Shown here one piece after another: positions 11,725 through 24,850 of a DNA stretch of 64,000 nucleotides. Each line of letters starts with the position of its first letter. The stretch's first letter is position 1. The notes under the pieces are model-generated. The model was given only the letters and a program-made list of their open reading frames with translations, did not search any database and was not told where the DNA came from. The stretch comes from Athripsodes cinereus (Eukaryota; Arthropoda; Insecta; Trichoptera; Leptoceridae): positions 4,273,572 through 4,337,571 of the forward strand of contig OX388325.1 of the NCBI GenBank assembly GCA_947579605.1, read 5' to 3'. A program made the position numbers and the translations under genes.

Positions 11725-12279
11725 TAAAATATGTAGGTTTGTTTATTTCAAAACTGAGATATGTATATCACATAATATAAAAATGCAAAACTAATACGGA
11801 TGCAAGTTTATAATGAACATTTTCTTATATCAGTCAGAAATACTTTGTATGTTTTATTTTTTAAGTACTATGCACCTAAAACCACAATCCTCATGTTTTG
11901 GATAAGGTTCCAAGACTTACATACACTTGCGCAAAATAATGGCGCGTATTTTAAATGACGAAAACGTACAAGATTTTTCATTATATTTATAAATCAAATT
12001 TCTTAGTTTTATAATAATAAAAATGTCTAGATATCCACAAGATATCATTAGATATATGTAAATATATTTTTTACAAACAAATGTTGTCAATAAATGCCTC
12101 TTTATGAAAAGATATTCGACAAAATAGGCTAACACATCTATGTTTGTGGATAGCAGCAGTGGCACGGACAATAGCGCCCAAACATAGATGTGGCTCGCAC
12201 TGAAAAAGTTAAAGTTAACTTTAAAAAAAAAACTTGATTTTAGCTTCATAGTATTTATTAGATTGCTTCATTTTGATTA

Positions 12280-12333
12280 GATAAAATATGAAAACAAATT
12301 ATGTTTTCATATTTTATCTAATCAAAATATTCG
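12280..12333. repeat. Near-perfect hairpin inside the TTAA-type element end
   Basis: ATTAGATAAAATATGAAAAC and its complement pair around AAATTAT. One arm is the terminal region also found at 53.45 kb; the other is an inverted second copy, so the hairpin arose by local inverted duplication. Confidence 0.75.
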
Positions 12334-12639
12334 TAGGGTCAACAAGCTATGAGAGTTTGTGTGCCAAACTTGTTGAAAATTGAATGTTTTATCATTTTTT
12401 CTAAAGGGGCCCCTTAATCGATTTTAACAATAAAAAAGCACACAAATAATATACAATCCAATTTTATAACAATGCATAAATATGACGAGTTACTTTAAAT
12501 TATTCAATATTTTGAATGGTTATTTCTTGATTATTTCCAATTGAGATTAATTTTCTTAAATAAAAAATAATGTCAAAAAAAGTGTTCATCAGTGTAAAAT
12601 TCAAGTTACGTATCTTACCTACTTTATTTGGACGATAAT

Positions 12640-13480
12640 TTTTTTTTACGCGGCGGCAGAATTGCCATCCACACTTCTCAGCATTATACAACCAGATAAG
12701 TCTCCATATGATCAGTCATGATCACACAAAAACTTAACAGTCTAATGCCGGGAAAAATTCACCTATCCAGATATACAGGATATCAAAGGATTAGGCTCAA
12801 AACGCGGGATCAAAATACCAGCATTGTGCCTGAAATATCTGTGTTCAGAAACCTTTTTACAATATTACAAGTGTTTATTATAATAGATTTTTGAATTTTA
12901 ATGTACAAATTAACCGGTAAATCTAATTTTTGTAAATTATTTATTAAAGATTTCGGAGTTACCCCTGTAGCTGACATGACTAAAGGTATTATATAAACGG
13001 ACCTAGAATGCCAAATATTTTTTATTTCTCCTGCTAGTTCTGTATATTTACGTATTTTTTCTGCGACGGTTGTTTGTATATTATGTGTATTTGGGACAGC
13101 GATGTCGATTAGGTACGTTATTTTATTACGTTTATCATGTAATACTAAATCGGGTATATTAATTATATTAGCGATGTCGATTAGGTACGTTATTTTATTA
13201 CGTTTATCATGTAATACTAAATCGGGTACATTAATTATATTTTTTTTTATTATTATTATATTTGTATTGTTATATTTATTAATACTAAATATATTAATTA
13301 TATTTTTTTTTATTATTATTATATTTGTATTGTTATATTTATTAATACTAAATCGGGTATATTAATTATATTAGCGATGTCGATTAGGTACGTTATTTTA
13401 TTACGTTTATCATGTAATACTAAATCGGGTATATTAATTATATTTTTTTTTATTATTATTATATTTGTATTGTTATATTT
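12640..13480 (-). pseudogene. LINE 3' region with restriction-like endonuclease motif
   Basis: The minus strand encodes PDLVLHDKRNKITYLIDIA at three tandemly repeated places (around 13103-13160, 13172-13232 and 13375-13435). That fits the PD-x(12-14)-D motif of the restriction-like endonuclease at the C-terminus of R2/R4/NeSL-type LINEs. Downstream are AVPNTHNIQTTVAEKIRKY-like codons and a 3'UTR ending GCCGCCGCGT plus poly(A) at about 12640. Copies: 26615-27180 (catalytic PD reads PY) and 34112-34275 (3' end only). Confidence 0.7.
13099..13480. repeat. Interleaved local duplications inside the LINE fragment
   Basis: A GCGATGTCGATTAGGTACG block of about 68 bp occurs at 13100, 13171 and 13373. 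An AT-rich block with TTTTTTTTATTATTATTAT occurs near 13238, 13302 and 13442. The order A-A-B-B-A-B suggests two rounds of local tandem duplication. Confidence 0.8.
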
Positions 13481-13499
13481 ATTACCAGCTCCATTTTAT

Positions 13500-13948
13500 T
13501 ATTATTATATTATTACCTATTTGATATTGTCCTAGGCCCAATTTATGTATTCCGCCGTGGGTAGTAGACGATAAAAATACAGTAAAACATTGCTTGTCAA
13601 CCTACTTCATATTCTTGGTGATTTGTATTCTCCCCTCGGAATGTAGCATACCCTCTTAGCATCAGCTATATTTTGCTCGGTTTAGAGGATGATAAGGTGC
13701 ATCGAATGATTTTTTATTTTATTTTTTGGTTTTGTTCTAAGAAATTTCATTTTAGATACTTCGAGAAATTGATCACATTTGCTCTTGATTGAACCAATTA
13801 ATTTTATCCATACATAGTTGTAAGGCGTTTGTCAATTAGTTGTAATTAGAATTAGTTGTACAATGGATGTCAATCATAAGTTTGTCATTATAAAGCCATT
13901 GTCATTGCCATCACGGATCAGATTATTTACTGAATTATCACATTACTC
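13500..13948. other. Stretch without recognisable gene
   Basis: AT-rich with no coding motif. The palindrome at 13949-14024 follows. Confidence 0.4.
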
Positions 13949-14024
13949 CGTGTACAAGGATTATTACCCAAAGGGGCATATTCGTTAGGAAAAATGCCTC
14001 TTTGGGTAATAATCCATGTACACG
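13949..14024. repeat. Inverted repeat with 30-bp arms
   Basis: CGTGTACAAGGATTATTACC (13949-) is matched by the complement ending at 14024, with two mismatches over 30 bp and a 16-base loop. No hammerhead-like core is visible in it. Confidence 0.8.
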
Positions 14025-14221
14025 AAGAAATCCGGTAAACGATTTTTCGAATATATATATTTTATTTCTCAACAAACATCTGCGATCTCATAGATCTTAA
14101 TACACATCCCTTTTATGGGCAGAGAGAGAGAGAGAGTATGAGTGTTTCCAATGCTTACGAATTGGCTTTGGCTGGTTCAAGCATGCTAGAGAAATATATA
14201 TTATAATAATAATAGTGCGCC

Positions 14222-14720
14222 GGTTATCTAAATATTATACATCCAAAGGTTTTTTACAGCTGAGTCCTTTTATGTATCTTCAAATCAAAAGACTGACAAC
14301 TAACTCAAATGGATTTTTACCACTGTGAGTCCTTTTATGTGTCTGCAAATTAGAAGATTGGCTAATTTTTTTCCCGTGGAGCACCCGGTATAGAATTGGT
14401 CTCCCACTCTTCTCCGAAAGTTTTCGAGTGTCCTGAAAAAGGCAGGTGTTCGAAAAAATTAAGACATTTACATCTTAATAAATTCAGCGATGAGGTTTGC
14501 CACCCATCCTGAATGTCTTGATTTTATATTGGCACGAAGAGGACAGCTTACATGTTTCTTAAATGGAACTGATCTGCTGGCTACCCCATTTGTGGGATAT
14601 GCCGTGATGGTATAGTATAGTAGCTAAATTTTTTCATACATGTATTACATTCAAAGGGTTATTCATCTCTGTTAATCTTTTGGTGTCAGCAAACTAGAAT
14701 AGTTTAATTTTTTCATATTT
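14222..14720 (-). pseudogene. Downstream zinc-finger remnants interrupted by repeat family Z
   Basis: On the minus strand, pieces of C2H2 fingers (HKRTHSG-type linkers) lie at 14255-14372 and 14632-14720. They are split by a family Z insertion (14372-14632: CCGTGGAGCACCCGG to GGTATAGTATAGTAG). They extend the finger array at 15.5-17.9 kb beyond its present last open frame and are heavily decayed. Confidence 0.6.
14372..14632 (+). mobile_element. SINE-like repeat family Z inside the zinc-finger pseudogene
   Basis: A fuller copy: CCGTGGAGCACCCGGTATAG, TCGAGTGTCCTGAAAAAGGC, TTCAGCGATGAGGT, GGCTACCCCATTTGTGGG, and ATAGTATAGTAG at the end. It splits a finger codon series, so it inserted after the fingers were in place. 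Confidence 0.7.
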
Positions 14721-14727
14721 TTTTTTA

Positions 14728-14873
14728 AAGGTTTTTTTGTTATTATTTAAAAAAGTATATTTGGGTTTTGTTTGTTACATACCCAAATACAACCTTATAC
14801 ACCTTTCACAGTAAGCTACTAAAAGCTTGTGTCGTGAAAGGGAACTCTACCTCCAGGCTACCGACGAACTCAT
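14728..14873 (-). mobile_element. tRNA-derived SINE, internally deleted
   Basis: Same family as 30219-30390, in reverse. It keeps the tail half (TATTTGGGTTTTG, CCTTTCACAGTAAGCTA) and the 5' end (TCTACCTCCAGGCTACCGAC) but lacks the middle with the B box, so it could not be transcribed from an internal promoter. Confidence 0.8.
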
Positions 14874-14879
14874 GTCGAA

Positions 14880-15030
14880 AATATTATTTATTTATTTATT
14901 TATTTTATTCTTCACTGTACATTGTTTACAATAATACAAATTAACAAAGAAAATATCATTTATACAATTCAATGCACAGAGGGCGAGTTTATCGCTAAAA
15001 TGCGATGTCTTCCAACTAACCCGGTTATTA
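14880..15030 (-). mobile_element. LINE 3' end fragment (GGGCGAGTTTATC family)
   Basis: An (AAAT)n tail in reverse, then GGGCGAGTTTATCGC and TCTTCCAACTAACCCGG. Copies at 39036-39200 and 55440-55570 (minus) and 45280-45420 (plus) share the GCGATAAACTGGCCC / TTCCAACTAACCC core typical of insect Jockey/CR1-group tails. Confidence 0.6.
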
Positions 15031-15544
15031 AAATCAAAGTAACAAATCAAAATTACATTACACTCACTGCGAATTTATTTTTATAAATATTTTTTTTTTG
15101 ATTTTCATTTATTTATTTATTTAAAACTCAATAATAACAATAAGTACATAAAATTCAAACAATCAACTACTATAATAATATAATAATAAGCCATAATCAT
15201 TGCCCCAATCAGAATTTCTCCTGGTATGAGGGGTCAAGCTTCAGTGTTTTAATTCGGCAATCTCCATTTGATCACTTATTTAATTAAATTTAAATTATCA
15301 TAAAGGAACTCTAATTTAATTGTACTAATCACACAATCGTTTACTTCTTCAATTCCCTCTTAAAGACATTAAGACTCGCTGTGGACTTAATTACTTCTGG
15401 GAGTGAATTCTATATCAGTGCTTCAGTCTACACACAACCAAATCTAGCTCTATTAGTTTTTGGATAGTCCATTCTGATATGTTCTCTCTTTCTTGTTTGA
15501 TAATTATGTATCGCACCGGCTGTCACAATATCAATATTAGTTTA
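15030..15544. other. AT-rich stretch with a second TTTA run
   Basis: TTATTTATTTATTTAAAAC near 15108-15127 is probably another LINE tail in reverse. The part with TTCTTCAATTCCCTCTTAAA and GATAATTATGTATCGCACC looks like LINE 3' coding or UTR on the minus strand, but I cannot fix the frame. Confidence 0.4.
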
Positions 15545-17858
<2,314 letters not shown>

Positions 17859-17989
17859 GTAATCTATTTATATGAACTTGTATACACCACAACTTTATGT
17901 ACCTATATTTATTTATTTAAAACAACAGAACACTGCAGAACTTGTTCAATAACACGACAAAACTTTGTGACAGTTCTATACCATAGACT

Positions 17990-18485
17990 ATAGAGTATTA
18001 TTATGTTAATATTACGGCAAAAACCAAATCATTGCCAATTCCCAAAAAACAATGGTTCCTCACTTTAAAAATAGGTACATAAGAAAATAGAAAAAAATAT
18101 GGTTTAATCTTAAGTTGCATGTATTTTTGATATTATTATCGAAATTTATGTTAGTTTTTCATTACTTTATAACTATTTAATTTGAATTTTAAAAGTAATC
18201 TTCATTCTGCGCCCCATACAAATTTGCAATAGGTCCTTCTTTTTAAAGCAAAATGTAAAAATGTCATAATTCAAGGAAAATAAGTATCTACATAGTTTAA
18301 TGAAACTAAAATTGATTTCGTAATTTTTCCTTTTATTACACTTTTTATTACCACCAAAATAAAAAAAAAGTTAAAATGTGTTACGCATCATCGTTCGTAG
18401 TGATATTTTTTATCAATTTGCTCTATTTTTCATAAAACGATTTTTTTTTTGAGTATGCTGTCAACTTTTGTTTCTTCATTTAGAT
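17990..18485. other. AT-rich stretch without recognisable gene
   Basis: Upstream flank of the zinc-finger pseudogene. I see no TATA/initiator arrangement that I could defend as its promoter. Confidence 0.4.
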
Positions 18486-19055
18486 TAGAGGTTCCCAATT
18501 TTTTTTATCTCATGGACCACTTTCAAAAATTTACTGGTTCCGGTGGACCCCTGTATTTCTGCCCCCCCCCCCCGTCGCTAAATTTTGGAAATGGTATAGG
18601 AATTTGAAATATTTCAAATACTCCTCGGTTGTCCTACAGAATATTTTCTCACCTTTATCTACTAAAATAAATAGATCAAATACTAACAAGAAAATAATAA
18701 TTTAAAACATAGTCAAGACTAAAGTGAACATTTTATTAATAAATAATACCCGCAGCCCGTTGGGTGTCTACGTGCGGCCCGCGAAGCATATGCACACTTT
18801 TTTTTTAATAATAATCGGTACAAGAACTCGTTACTTTTTTGAAAGATGTAATTTGAGAAAATATTCTTAAAGAAAACCGAGGAGTTTTGAAACATTTTAA
18901 ATTCTTATACCATTTTGAAGATTTGACTTCGGGGTGTTAGAAATTGTAAGGTGGAGTAAAATTATCAAATGTTGAGTAAATTGTTGTGCAGCCCAGGTAG
19001 GAAATCTCATTCTGAAATTTTGCCTGACTGCTGAAAAGGTTGGCCACCCATGATG
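18486..19055. mobile_element. Possible hAT-type non-autonomous element
   Basis: AGAGGTTCCCAATTTTTTT and CATGGACCACTTTC..GGTGGACCCC near the left resemble the ends of hAT (Charlie-like) elements; AAAAGGTTGGCCACCCA near the right could be the other end. Inverted copies of a 70-base segment (ACTCCTCGGTT / AACCGAGGAGT) lie at 18596-18660 and 18850-18925. The outer target duplication is not clear. Confidence 0.45.
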
Positions 19056-19380
19056 TACATGTTATGTTTTGTTATCAACACGAGTCTTCTTCTTATTTCA
19101 TTTTACGGCAATGCACCCGCAATCGAGTGAATTAGTTGACACTAGTTCAAACATGATAATATTATTATATTGAGAGTTGTTTCGATGCATATTGACTCCT
19201 GTATCACCCTGTTTCGGTTGATTCATGATAACACAAACACCCTGCATACAAAGTGTGACACTTTACCATGATGAAAGTGAATTCAATTAGGTACACAAGT
19301 ATAGTACGAACAATATGATACGTATTTCCAAGAGAAACAGTACTATTTTTGATTTATTTTATCAATTTCAAATTTTTCAA

Positions 19381-19600
19381 ATGAAACACGATATATTGTA
19401 TTAATTCCACTATTGACTTTATTTATTTTTGCGAGCCGCATTCAAGAGCTTCCGCTCTCATCGTCAGGCAAAAGTAAAGTGCTAAAGTATGTAAATCTTT
19501 ACTTTTGCCTGACGATAAGAGCGGAAGCTCTTGAAAGCCGACTTGCGAAAATAAATAAAGTCAATAGTGGAATTACTATATAATATCTTGTTTCATTTTC
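19381..19600. mobile_element. Snap-back repeat with hammerhead-like arms (family H1)
   Basis: Two arms of about 95 bases face each other. In the plus-sense arm: TTTTGC (19503-19508), CTGACGA (19509-19515), T, AAGAGC GGAA GCTCTT (19517-19532), GAAA (19533-19536), then GCCGACTT and GCGAAAA. This is the order stem I, CUGANGA, stem II, GAAA, stem III, stem I of a type I hammerhead, with one extra base before stem II and stem III damaged. The opposite arm has GAAT in place of GAAA. The repeat is followed by AACTTCCACCAAGAACC. A second copy is at 44430-44615. Confidence 0.7.
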
Positions 19601-19744
19601 AAAAATATTAATATGAACTTCCACCAAGAACCTTCGGTCGATAAATGATTAAACTTTCTCAATTTCTTTTTTAAAATACGTTCTATTTACACTCGCTACT
19701 AATCATTTTGTCTGTGTAAAAGATTCATGTGGACACATAGACCT

Positions 19745-20275
19745 CGAAAAAGAAGTCAAGTGAAGTGAAGAAAAAAGATTGCAAGAGCAGCATTCATTAA
19801 TATGCGACCTTTCTTCTGCAATGAAAGCATCAATCTAAAACTGAGACAGAGAATGGTCATATTGTGCTTATATTTGTTCCATTTTGCTATACGGAGCAGA
19901 GACTTGGACCCTCGAAACGAGCACAATGAATCGAATAGAAGCATTTAAGATTTGGCTTCATCGCAGAATGTTGCTCATCCCATGGACTGATTTGGTCACG
20001 AACAATGAGGTGTTGCGGAGAGCTAGAACAGATAGAGAGATGTTGTCCAGTGTAAGGATGAAAAAAAATGGCATGTTTGGGACTCGTATTCCGAAATGAG
20101 AAATATGGTTTGGTTCAACTTATCTTGAAGAGAAAAATTGAGGGTAATCACTGTGTGTGGAAGGCGGCAAATGTCCTGGCTAAGAAACATCAGAGAGTGG
20201 ATCGTAATCGAGGCCGTAAAACAGGAAGAGCCGTTCCGGCTAGCACGGGAAAGAGAAGCCTATGACGCCAGAGCT
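19745..20275 (+). pseudogene. RTE-like LINE C-terminal fragment
   Basis: The plus strand encodes KIARAAFINMRPFFC, LLYGAETWTLETSTMNRIEA, FKIWLHRRMLLIPWTDLVTN and NEVLRRA, then in another frame NEKYGLVQLILKRKIEG. LLYG(A/C)ETWT..K..IEAFExWxxRRML is the thumb/C-terminal part of RTE-type reverse transcriptases. At least two frameshifts split it. The end lacks a clear simple-repeat tail because a MITE starts at 20299. Confidence 0.8.
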
Positions 20276-20298
20276 ATAGTCGATGACGAAGAGACCAA

Positions 20299-20484
20299 GG
20301 CCTGAGTCAATAACACATTTTCGTTCCGTTAGCATTCAAATGTTGACGATGTTGCGCCAAAGTGTTAATTTTCGTAACTATTGTGTATCATAGCAACAAA
20401 ATTGACACTTGCTTGCAACTTCGTCTATACTCGAACGTTAACGGAACGAAAACGTAACGTGAAAATGTGTTATTGACTCAGGCC
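20299..20484. mobile_element. Palindromic MITE, family GTCAAAACACATTTTAGCG
   Basis: Termini GGCCTGAGTCAATAACACAT and the complement ATGTGTTATTGACTCAGGCC close a 186-bp foldback with CGTTACGTTTTCGTT motifs. A half copy follows directly at 20487-20563. Other copies: 38694-38880, 38951-39300 and 43083-43253. No coding capacity. Confidence 0.85.
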
Positions 20485-20564
20485 TCAAGGCCCGTAGTCA
20501 AAACACATTTTAACGTTACGTTTTGGTTCCATTAGCGTTCGAATATAGACGACGTTCGAAAATA

Positions 20565-21225
20565 ATTTATTTAAAAATATTTTAAATGAAAAAATCTAGG
20601 TTCATAAATAAGTTTGGCCAATATTCGACATAGCGTATTATTGTTCCGATGTATAAACTACAGATGACGTACGTTGGTGGTAGTAGTGCGCGCAATGTTG
20701 ATTCATGTATTATGCATTCGGTGATGCGATGCGATGCGATGCTATTTACACTTGGCTGCATTCTATACATACATACACTGAAATATACTCAGATACATAC
20801 AATGTACATAAAAATATGAATATTTTATCAAAAGGACCAATAGTGTATCGCGCATACCCTTAGAAACGATGCAACAGTGCAATAGGGATACAACTAAAAT
20901 ATCAAATTGACATTTATAACACTATACTACTATATCCTATAAAACTATAAAAATAATAATTATAGTGATTATTTGTGCACATATTGATATTTTATTTGTT
21001 ATTTTTTTTGGTTTACCTTTTTTTTTTGATTTTAAATAGTGTTCGAAGTTTTATTGCGAGGTGTTTTACACAACATTGTAATTATTTTGGATTGTAAGGT
21101 TGTATTTTTGTGGTTATTTTTGTATTTGTAAGTTATTTATGACTTGTCATGTGTTGTCCACTGTTCAGCAATAAGGTATTTTATATTTATATTTAAATAA
21201 AAGAAAAAAAAATGCTATAGGAAGT
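20565..21225. other. AT-rich stretch without recognisable gene
   Basis: Holds a short GATGC repeat at 20722-20740 and AT-rich DNA. Nothing else recognised. Confidence 0.4.
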
Positions 21226-21830
21226 TTGTTTGCGAGGGATGGAAGATGCGACAAGGATATCAAAAGAAGAAAAGTGACCGTTGCTAGGATGAACTGTGCA
21301 CTGCAAAATTGCTAGTACACAATACCATTCTGGTATCGACACTTAAGTATGCAAGCAAAACGTGGACATAGTTGAAGAGGAATGAGAGTGGAATAAATTC
21401 TGTGGAGATGAGATCGTCGAGGAGAATGTTTGGTAAATCGTTGCTTGATAGAGTGAGGAATGAGGATATTAGAAGAATGAGTGGATACAAGAGGAGTGTT
21501 GTGGATAGAATGCATGTAAATGAGTTACGATGGTTTCGACATGTTGAGCGAATGCGCGATAAAAGGATGACGAAGAGGAAGTATCTATCTGGTGTGAGGA
21601 AGCCCGGACATCTAAGAACTACGAAGCTTGAGCACGCGAACTATATTCTAAAGGAAGGGTGCGTATTGACAAAGAGAAATAGGCATGTATGTTTATTAGA
21701 AACTGGATGAATGTAGAGGAAACGAAGGAAGTATGTAAGGATAGATCCATATGGTGCTTCGTTCTCTCTGCCTTCCCCACTTGGGACACGGCGTGAGGGT
21801 ATAGTAGATAGTATAGTATAAAATTTACAT
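21226..21830 (+). pseudogene. RTE-like LINE family A 3' end
   Basis: From about 21372 an open frame of 112 codons encodes RVRNEDIRRMSGYKRSVVD, RMHVNELRWFRHVERM, then RMTKRKYLSGVRKPGHLRTT. A short frame change follows, then NWMNVEETKEVCKDRS. The 3' end is CACTTGGGACACGGCGTGAG then GGTATAGTAGATAG. This is the RTE-type C-terminus; the RT domain is missing. It is the reference copy for 10.74, 11.29 (minus), 21.85 (minus), 35.3-35.9 and 43.4 kb. Confidence 0.8.
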
Positions 21831-21843
21831 TTATAAAACTATA

Positions 21844-21965
21844 CTATAGGTACTCGAACGCCGTGTCTCAAGAGGGGTAGGCGGAGACACTTCCTTCACT
21901 TCCTCCACATTCATACAATATCTCATGCACGCACGTTGGATCCTCTTACTCAAGAGAGAGAGAGA
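21844..21965 (-). mobile_element. LINE family A tail, inverted
   Basis: CGAACGCCGTGTCTCAAGAG, CCTCCACATTCATACAATA and TCCTCTTACTCAAGAG are the reverse of the 3' end just upstream, so two family A tails meet tail to tail here. Confidence 0.7.
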
Positions 21966-22215
21966 GAAATGAAAGGGTAATACCTACAATTGTTCAAACT
22001 AAAATAAAACAAAAGTTCAGGTTGTCAAATTCACTTGTTCAAAGATTCATCTGTCAATCTGTGTTCCCGGTTTTTATTTTTCCGTTTGGTTAATTATTGT
22101 TCGATTTGAGTTATTAGAGTTTCGACTGTTATTTTAATGTCGGAGGATCAAGAAGTGATAATATTATAACTTACGAAAACAAAACTGCAATAACTGTGAG
22201 TTGTACTTTAAGATT

Positions 22216-23510
22216 TCACTTTTTACAAAATCTATACATTGAAGGACCCACCGACCACCCGGATAGCGCAGAAGTCTGAGGACTTCCATTTATCCGAAAT
22301 TCTACACTTAACAAATTTTGTCCACAACGGAGGCGCCATAGTGGGCAGCCTGAAGGGCTGGCCGGCCAAAACCTCCGTGTGAAATCTTTTGACTAAATTC
22401 CTTCGATGTACCTCTATACGAGAGAAGCAAACAACATATATGAAACAAAACAAAATAAAAGTATACAAAAACATTCTTAGCCAATTTTACAAACCATACA
22501 ATAACAATTAAACAGAAATAAAATAAAAAAAGAAAAACAAATTTATATACATATTTGAGCACAAGGCTGAATTGAGGTGTCCAGAAACTTTTTCAGGTTT
22601 TTAGGTCGGCGAGCAAGCGAGTCGCCGATACCGTCAACGCTGCAGAGACGCTTCCCTCCCTAGGGGACATCCCACCCAGACCTAAGACTCTCCACCAAGG
22701 GAGACAGGACAGCACAAAAACAAATAAACGAGCTCGCTCGCGACAACCATGATCACACTAGACCAAATCAACCATGTAGCTCTCCAGGTGAGCCCGGCTC
22801 ACGTAAGAGATCCCATCGAGTTACCCAGACATCTGCAAACTTCAAGAAGGCCCTGAAGTTCCCTGGACAAATCATCAGTTCCCCAGACCAAATGGGTCTG
22901 GGGGTGTCATCACTCATACTATCAATCATTACGTCTCTAGCATCCGTCATCATTGGGCACTCCCACAGGATATGCCTAGCAGACTGATTTCCCGTCCCAC
23001 AAGCACACCACGGATCATTCACCAGTCCAAGCTCAAAGAGCTTGGCTTTAAATTCCCCGTGGCCTGTTACCAACTGAACGGCAAAGTGATTGAAGGACAG
23101 GAAGCCCCTTTTAATCCTCTCTCTTACATCCGGAAGAAAACTGTAGACAAGTCTAGCAGTTCTCCCCCGGTCCCATCTTTCTTGCCACACTTCGAATGTT
23201 CTGTCTCTGATTCGGCTGAATGCCCTACTAATCCCCCCATTCCCGGGTTCCGCTTGAACAGAAATTCCGAGATGTTCAACTCTACCGTCCGCCTTGATCT
23301 TACGCCTGGCTACACTATCTAGGACTTCCAAATCGGCAGGCAACACTCCAGCGATGACAGGAAGACCATCGCTGGCGGCAGTACGATACGCACCTGTGAC
23401 GGCGAGCAGCGGGAGTCTTTGTCCCCTCAAGACTGCCGCGGACACAGAGCCCACCGAGAGTCTGATCTACAAAATCTATAGAAGAAAAATCTAAATATAC
23501 TGTCAGAGTC
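22216..23510 (-). pseudogene. R1-clade LINE C-terminus with 3'UTR
   Basis: The minus strand has a 228-codon frame from 23454 to 22768. It begins LLAVTGAYRTAASDGLPVIA and GVLPADLEV, the conserved post-RT block of R1-clade elements. It ends with CACGTGNQSARHILWEC, a CCHC-type zinc motif, then RFAxVWVTRWDLLREP. The 3'UTR (22216-22765) includes GGCCGGCCAAAACC and TTATCCGAAATTCTACAC and is shared with 48010-48245. RT and endonuclease domains are absent. A shorter relative is at 51540-51985. Confidence 0.85.
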
Positions 23511-23756
23511 AACCAATAAGCAGCTGATATTTGACTGCTCTGTGATTAGCCGCTATATTCTTGGCGCGCATGCGCAATTATTGTAATTGCGGGCGGGAAG
23601 ATTTGTATCCATCTGACAGCGACATCAGGAGCAAGAACGCAATCTCAGGAGCACCACTGAAGTTGTTCCCAGTGCTATCAGGCGTAGCTCCATAACACTG
23701 ATTTCATACTTGCCGCTTACACTTGTTTTTACTGTATCTACAAATATATTCACATA

Positions 23757-23882
23757 ATGTCCTGCAAACTATGTAATGCTATAATAATAGATGAGGATGC
23801 AATAAGGTGCCTGCTTTGCAATGATGCCTTTCATTTTCTATGTCAAGGTATGTCAGAGGCTAACTTAATGAATAACAAATAA
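23757..23882 (+). pseudogene. PHD-finger start of a LINE ORF1
   Basis: ATG at 23757 opens a 41-codon frame with MSCKLCNAIII, then C-x2-C, F-H-x2-C: CxxC-x11-CxxC-x4-HxxC. That is the first two-thirds of a C4HC3 PHD finger, as found at the start of ORF1 in some insect Jockey/CR1-group LINEs. The GC-richer leader at 23515-23756 (GGCGCGCATGCGC, GCGGGCGGG) suits a LINE 5'UTR. The frame stops before the last cysteines, so it is cut off. It could also be a host gene fragment, but no exon continuation is seen. Confidence 0.5.
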
Positions 23883-23889
23883 ATGAATA

Positions 23890-24520
23890 AAAGAGTTATG
23901 TCAGTTTTTCACTTCAACACCCATCTGTCTTCCATTACAAATGTATATCTATCAAAAGACGACATGGCGCATTGTGTGGGAATGAAGTATTATTATTATT
24001 ATTTGTGAAAACAGGTTAAGAATAAAAGTGCAAGCAACAAAATAAGCAAGTGACAGCCTGCTTGTAAACAAAGAGAGAGCTGGAAATGTAACAAATCATA
24101 AGTATAAATGTCTCAAGGGAAGATACTGTTCCATTTCGCTGTTATTTATTTAAATTTTTTTTCGGTTATCCACCCGTTATCAAGTGACTTGAAGTTATTA
24201 TTTTATTTCATCAGTAAATCATTTATTTTATTAAATGGATCACTCTGTTGAACGAAAATTATATTGTGTATGCGTTTGTAAGGTTTTTCAAAGTATTTTA
24301 ATAACAACAATTAACAACAACAAAAACAACAATAAAGACAATAACAAAACACAAGTAAAACAATAAGACATGGTTTTGTGTGTATAATATTGTATAGACT
24401 ATGCGATTATTTTGTTTTTTTTGTTGTTGTTGTTATTGTTGTCCCTTAGGTACAATTTTTGTTCAAAATGTAAATGACTCACGCCATATATTGTGTAAAT
24501 AAATAAAAATAATTTTATAT
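23890..24520. other. AT-rich stretch without recognisable gene
   Basis: Contains an ACAACAA/AACAACAA-rich patch near 24305-24365 and its rough complement TTGTTGTTGTTATTGTTG at 24420-24440, which could fold together. No ORF of note. Confidence 0.4.
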
Positions 24521-24526
24521 AATTAC

Positions 24527-24850
24527 TAGCTGACCCAGCAAACGCTGTTTTGTCATAAAAAATATTTCTAGATTACTAATATCGCTATTAAAAATAGGGT
24601 TGATGGTAGAAGAGTGAAAATTTAAGGCTGTATGTATTTTTTAATGCTTCATCATAAAAAAATAAATATATTTTTTTTCCGAAAAATAATAAATAAAAAT
24701 GAGGAGTAGACTTTTAGGGGTATGAAAAATAGATGATGGCCGATACTCAGACCTACCCAATAAGCACACAAAATTTCATCAAAATTGGTCCAGCCGTTTC
24801 GGAGGAGTATGATAACAAACATTGTGACACGAGAATTTTATATACCTTTT
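24527..24850 (+). mobile_element. RTE-like LINE 3' tail (CTAGCTGACCCAGCAAACG family)
   Basis: Starts ACTAGCTGACCCAGCAAACG. It contains TTTCATCAAAATTGGTCCAG, CCGTTTCGGAGGAGTATGAT and GTGACACGAGAATTTTATAT at the end. This tail is common in lepidopteran genomes and is non-coding here. Copies: 34587-34905 and 39405-39575. Confidence 0.85.

Larger units (their letters stand above)
8811..12417. mobile_element. Possible 3.6-kb TTAA-flanked DNA element, or two half copies
   Basis: The left 585 bases (8811-9395) match, in reverse, the 719-bp element at 53369-54087. The right end (12183-12417) matches its other terminus, ending GGGGCCCCTTAA. Both outer edges carry TTAA-like tetramers (ATTAAAGTCCCC at left, CCCCTTAA at right). 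Between them lie about 2.8 kb of AT-rich DNA, a LINE fragment and other repeats, with no transposase frame. It may be one long element, or two truncated copies that happen to face each other. Confidence 0.45.

Noticed and set aside
13949..14024. 30-bp inverted repeat as a hammerhead-bearing snap-back
   Set aside because: A simple hairpin with no GAAA or core-like segment in the right order.
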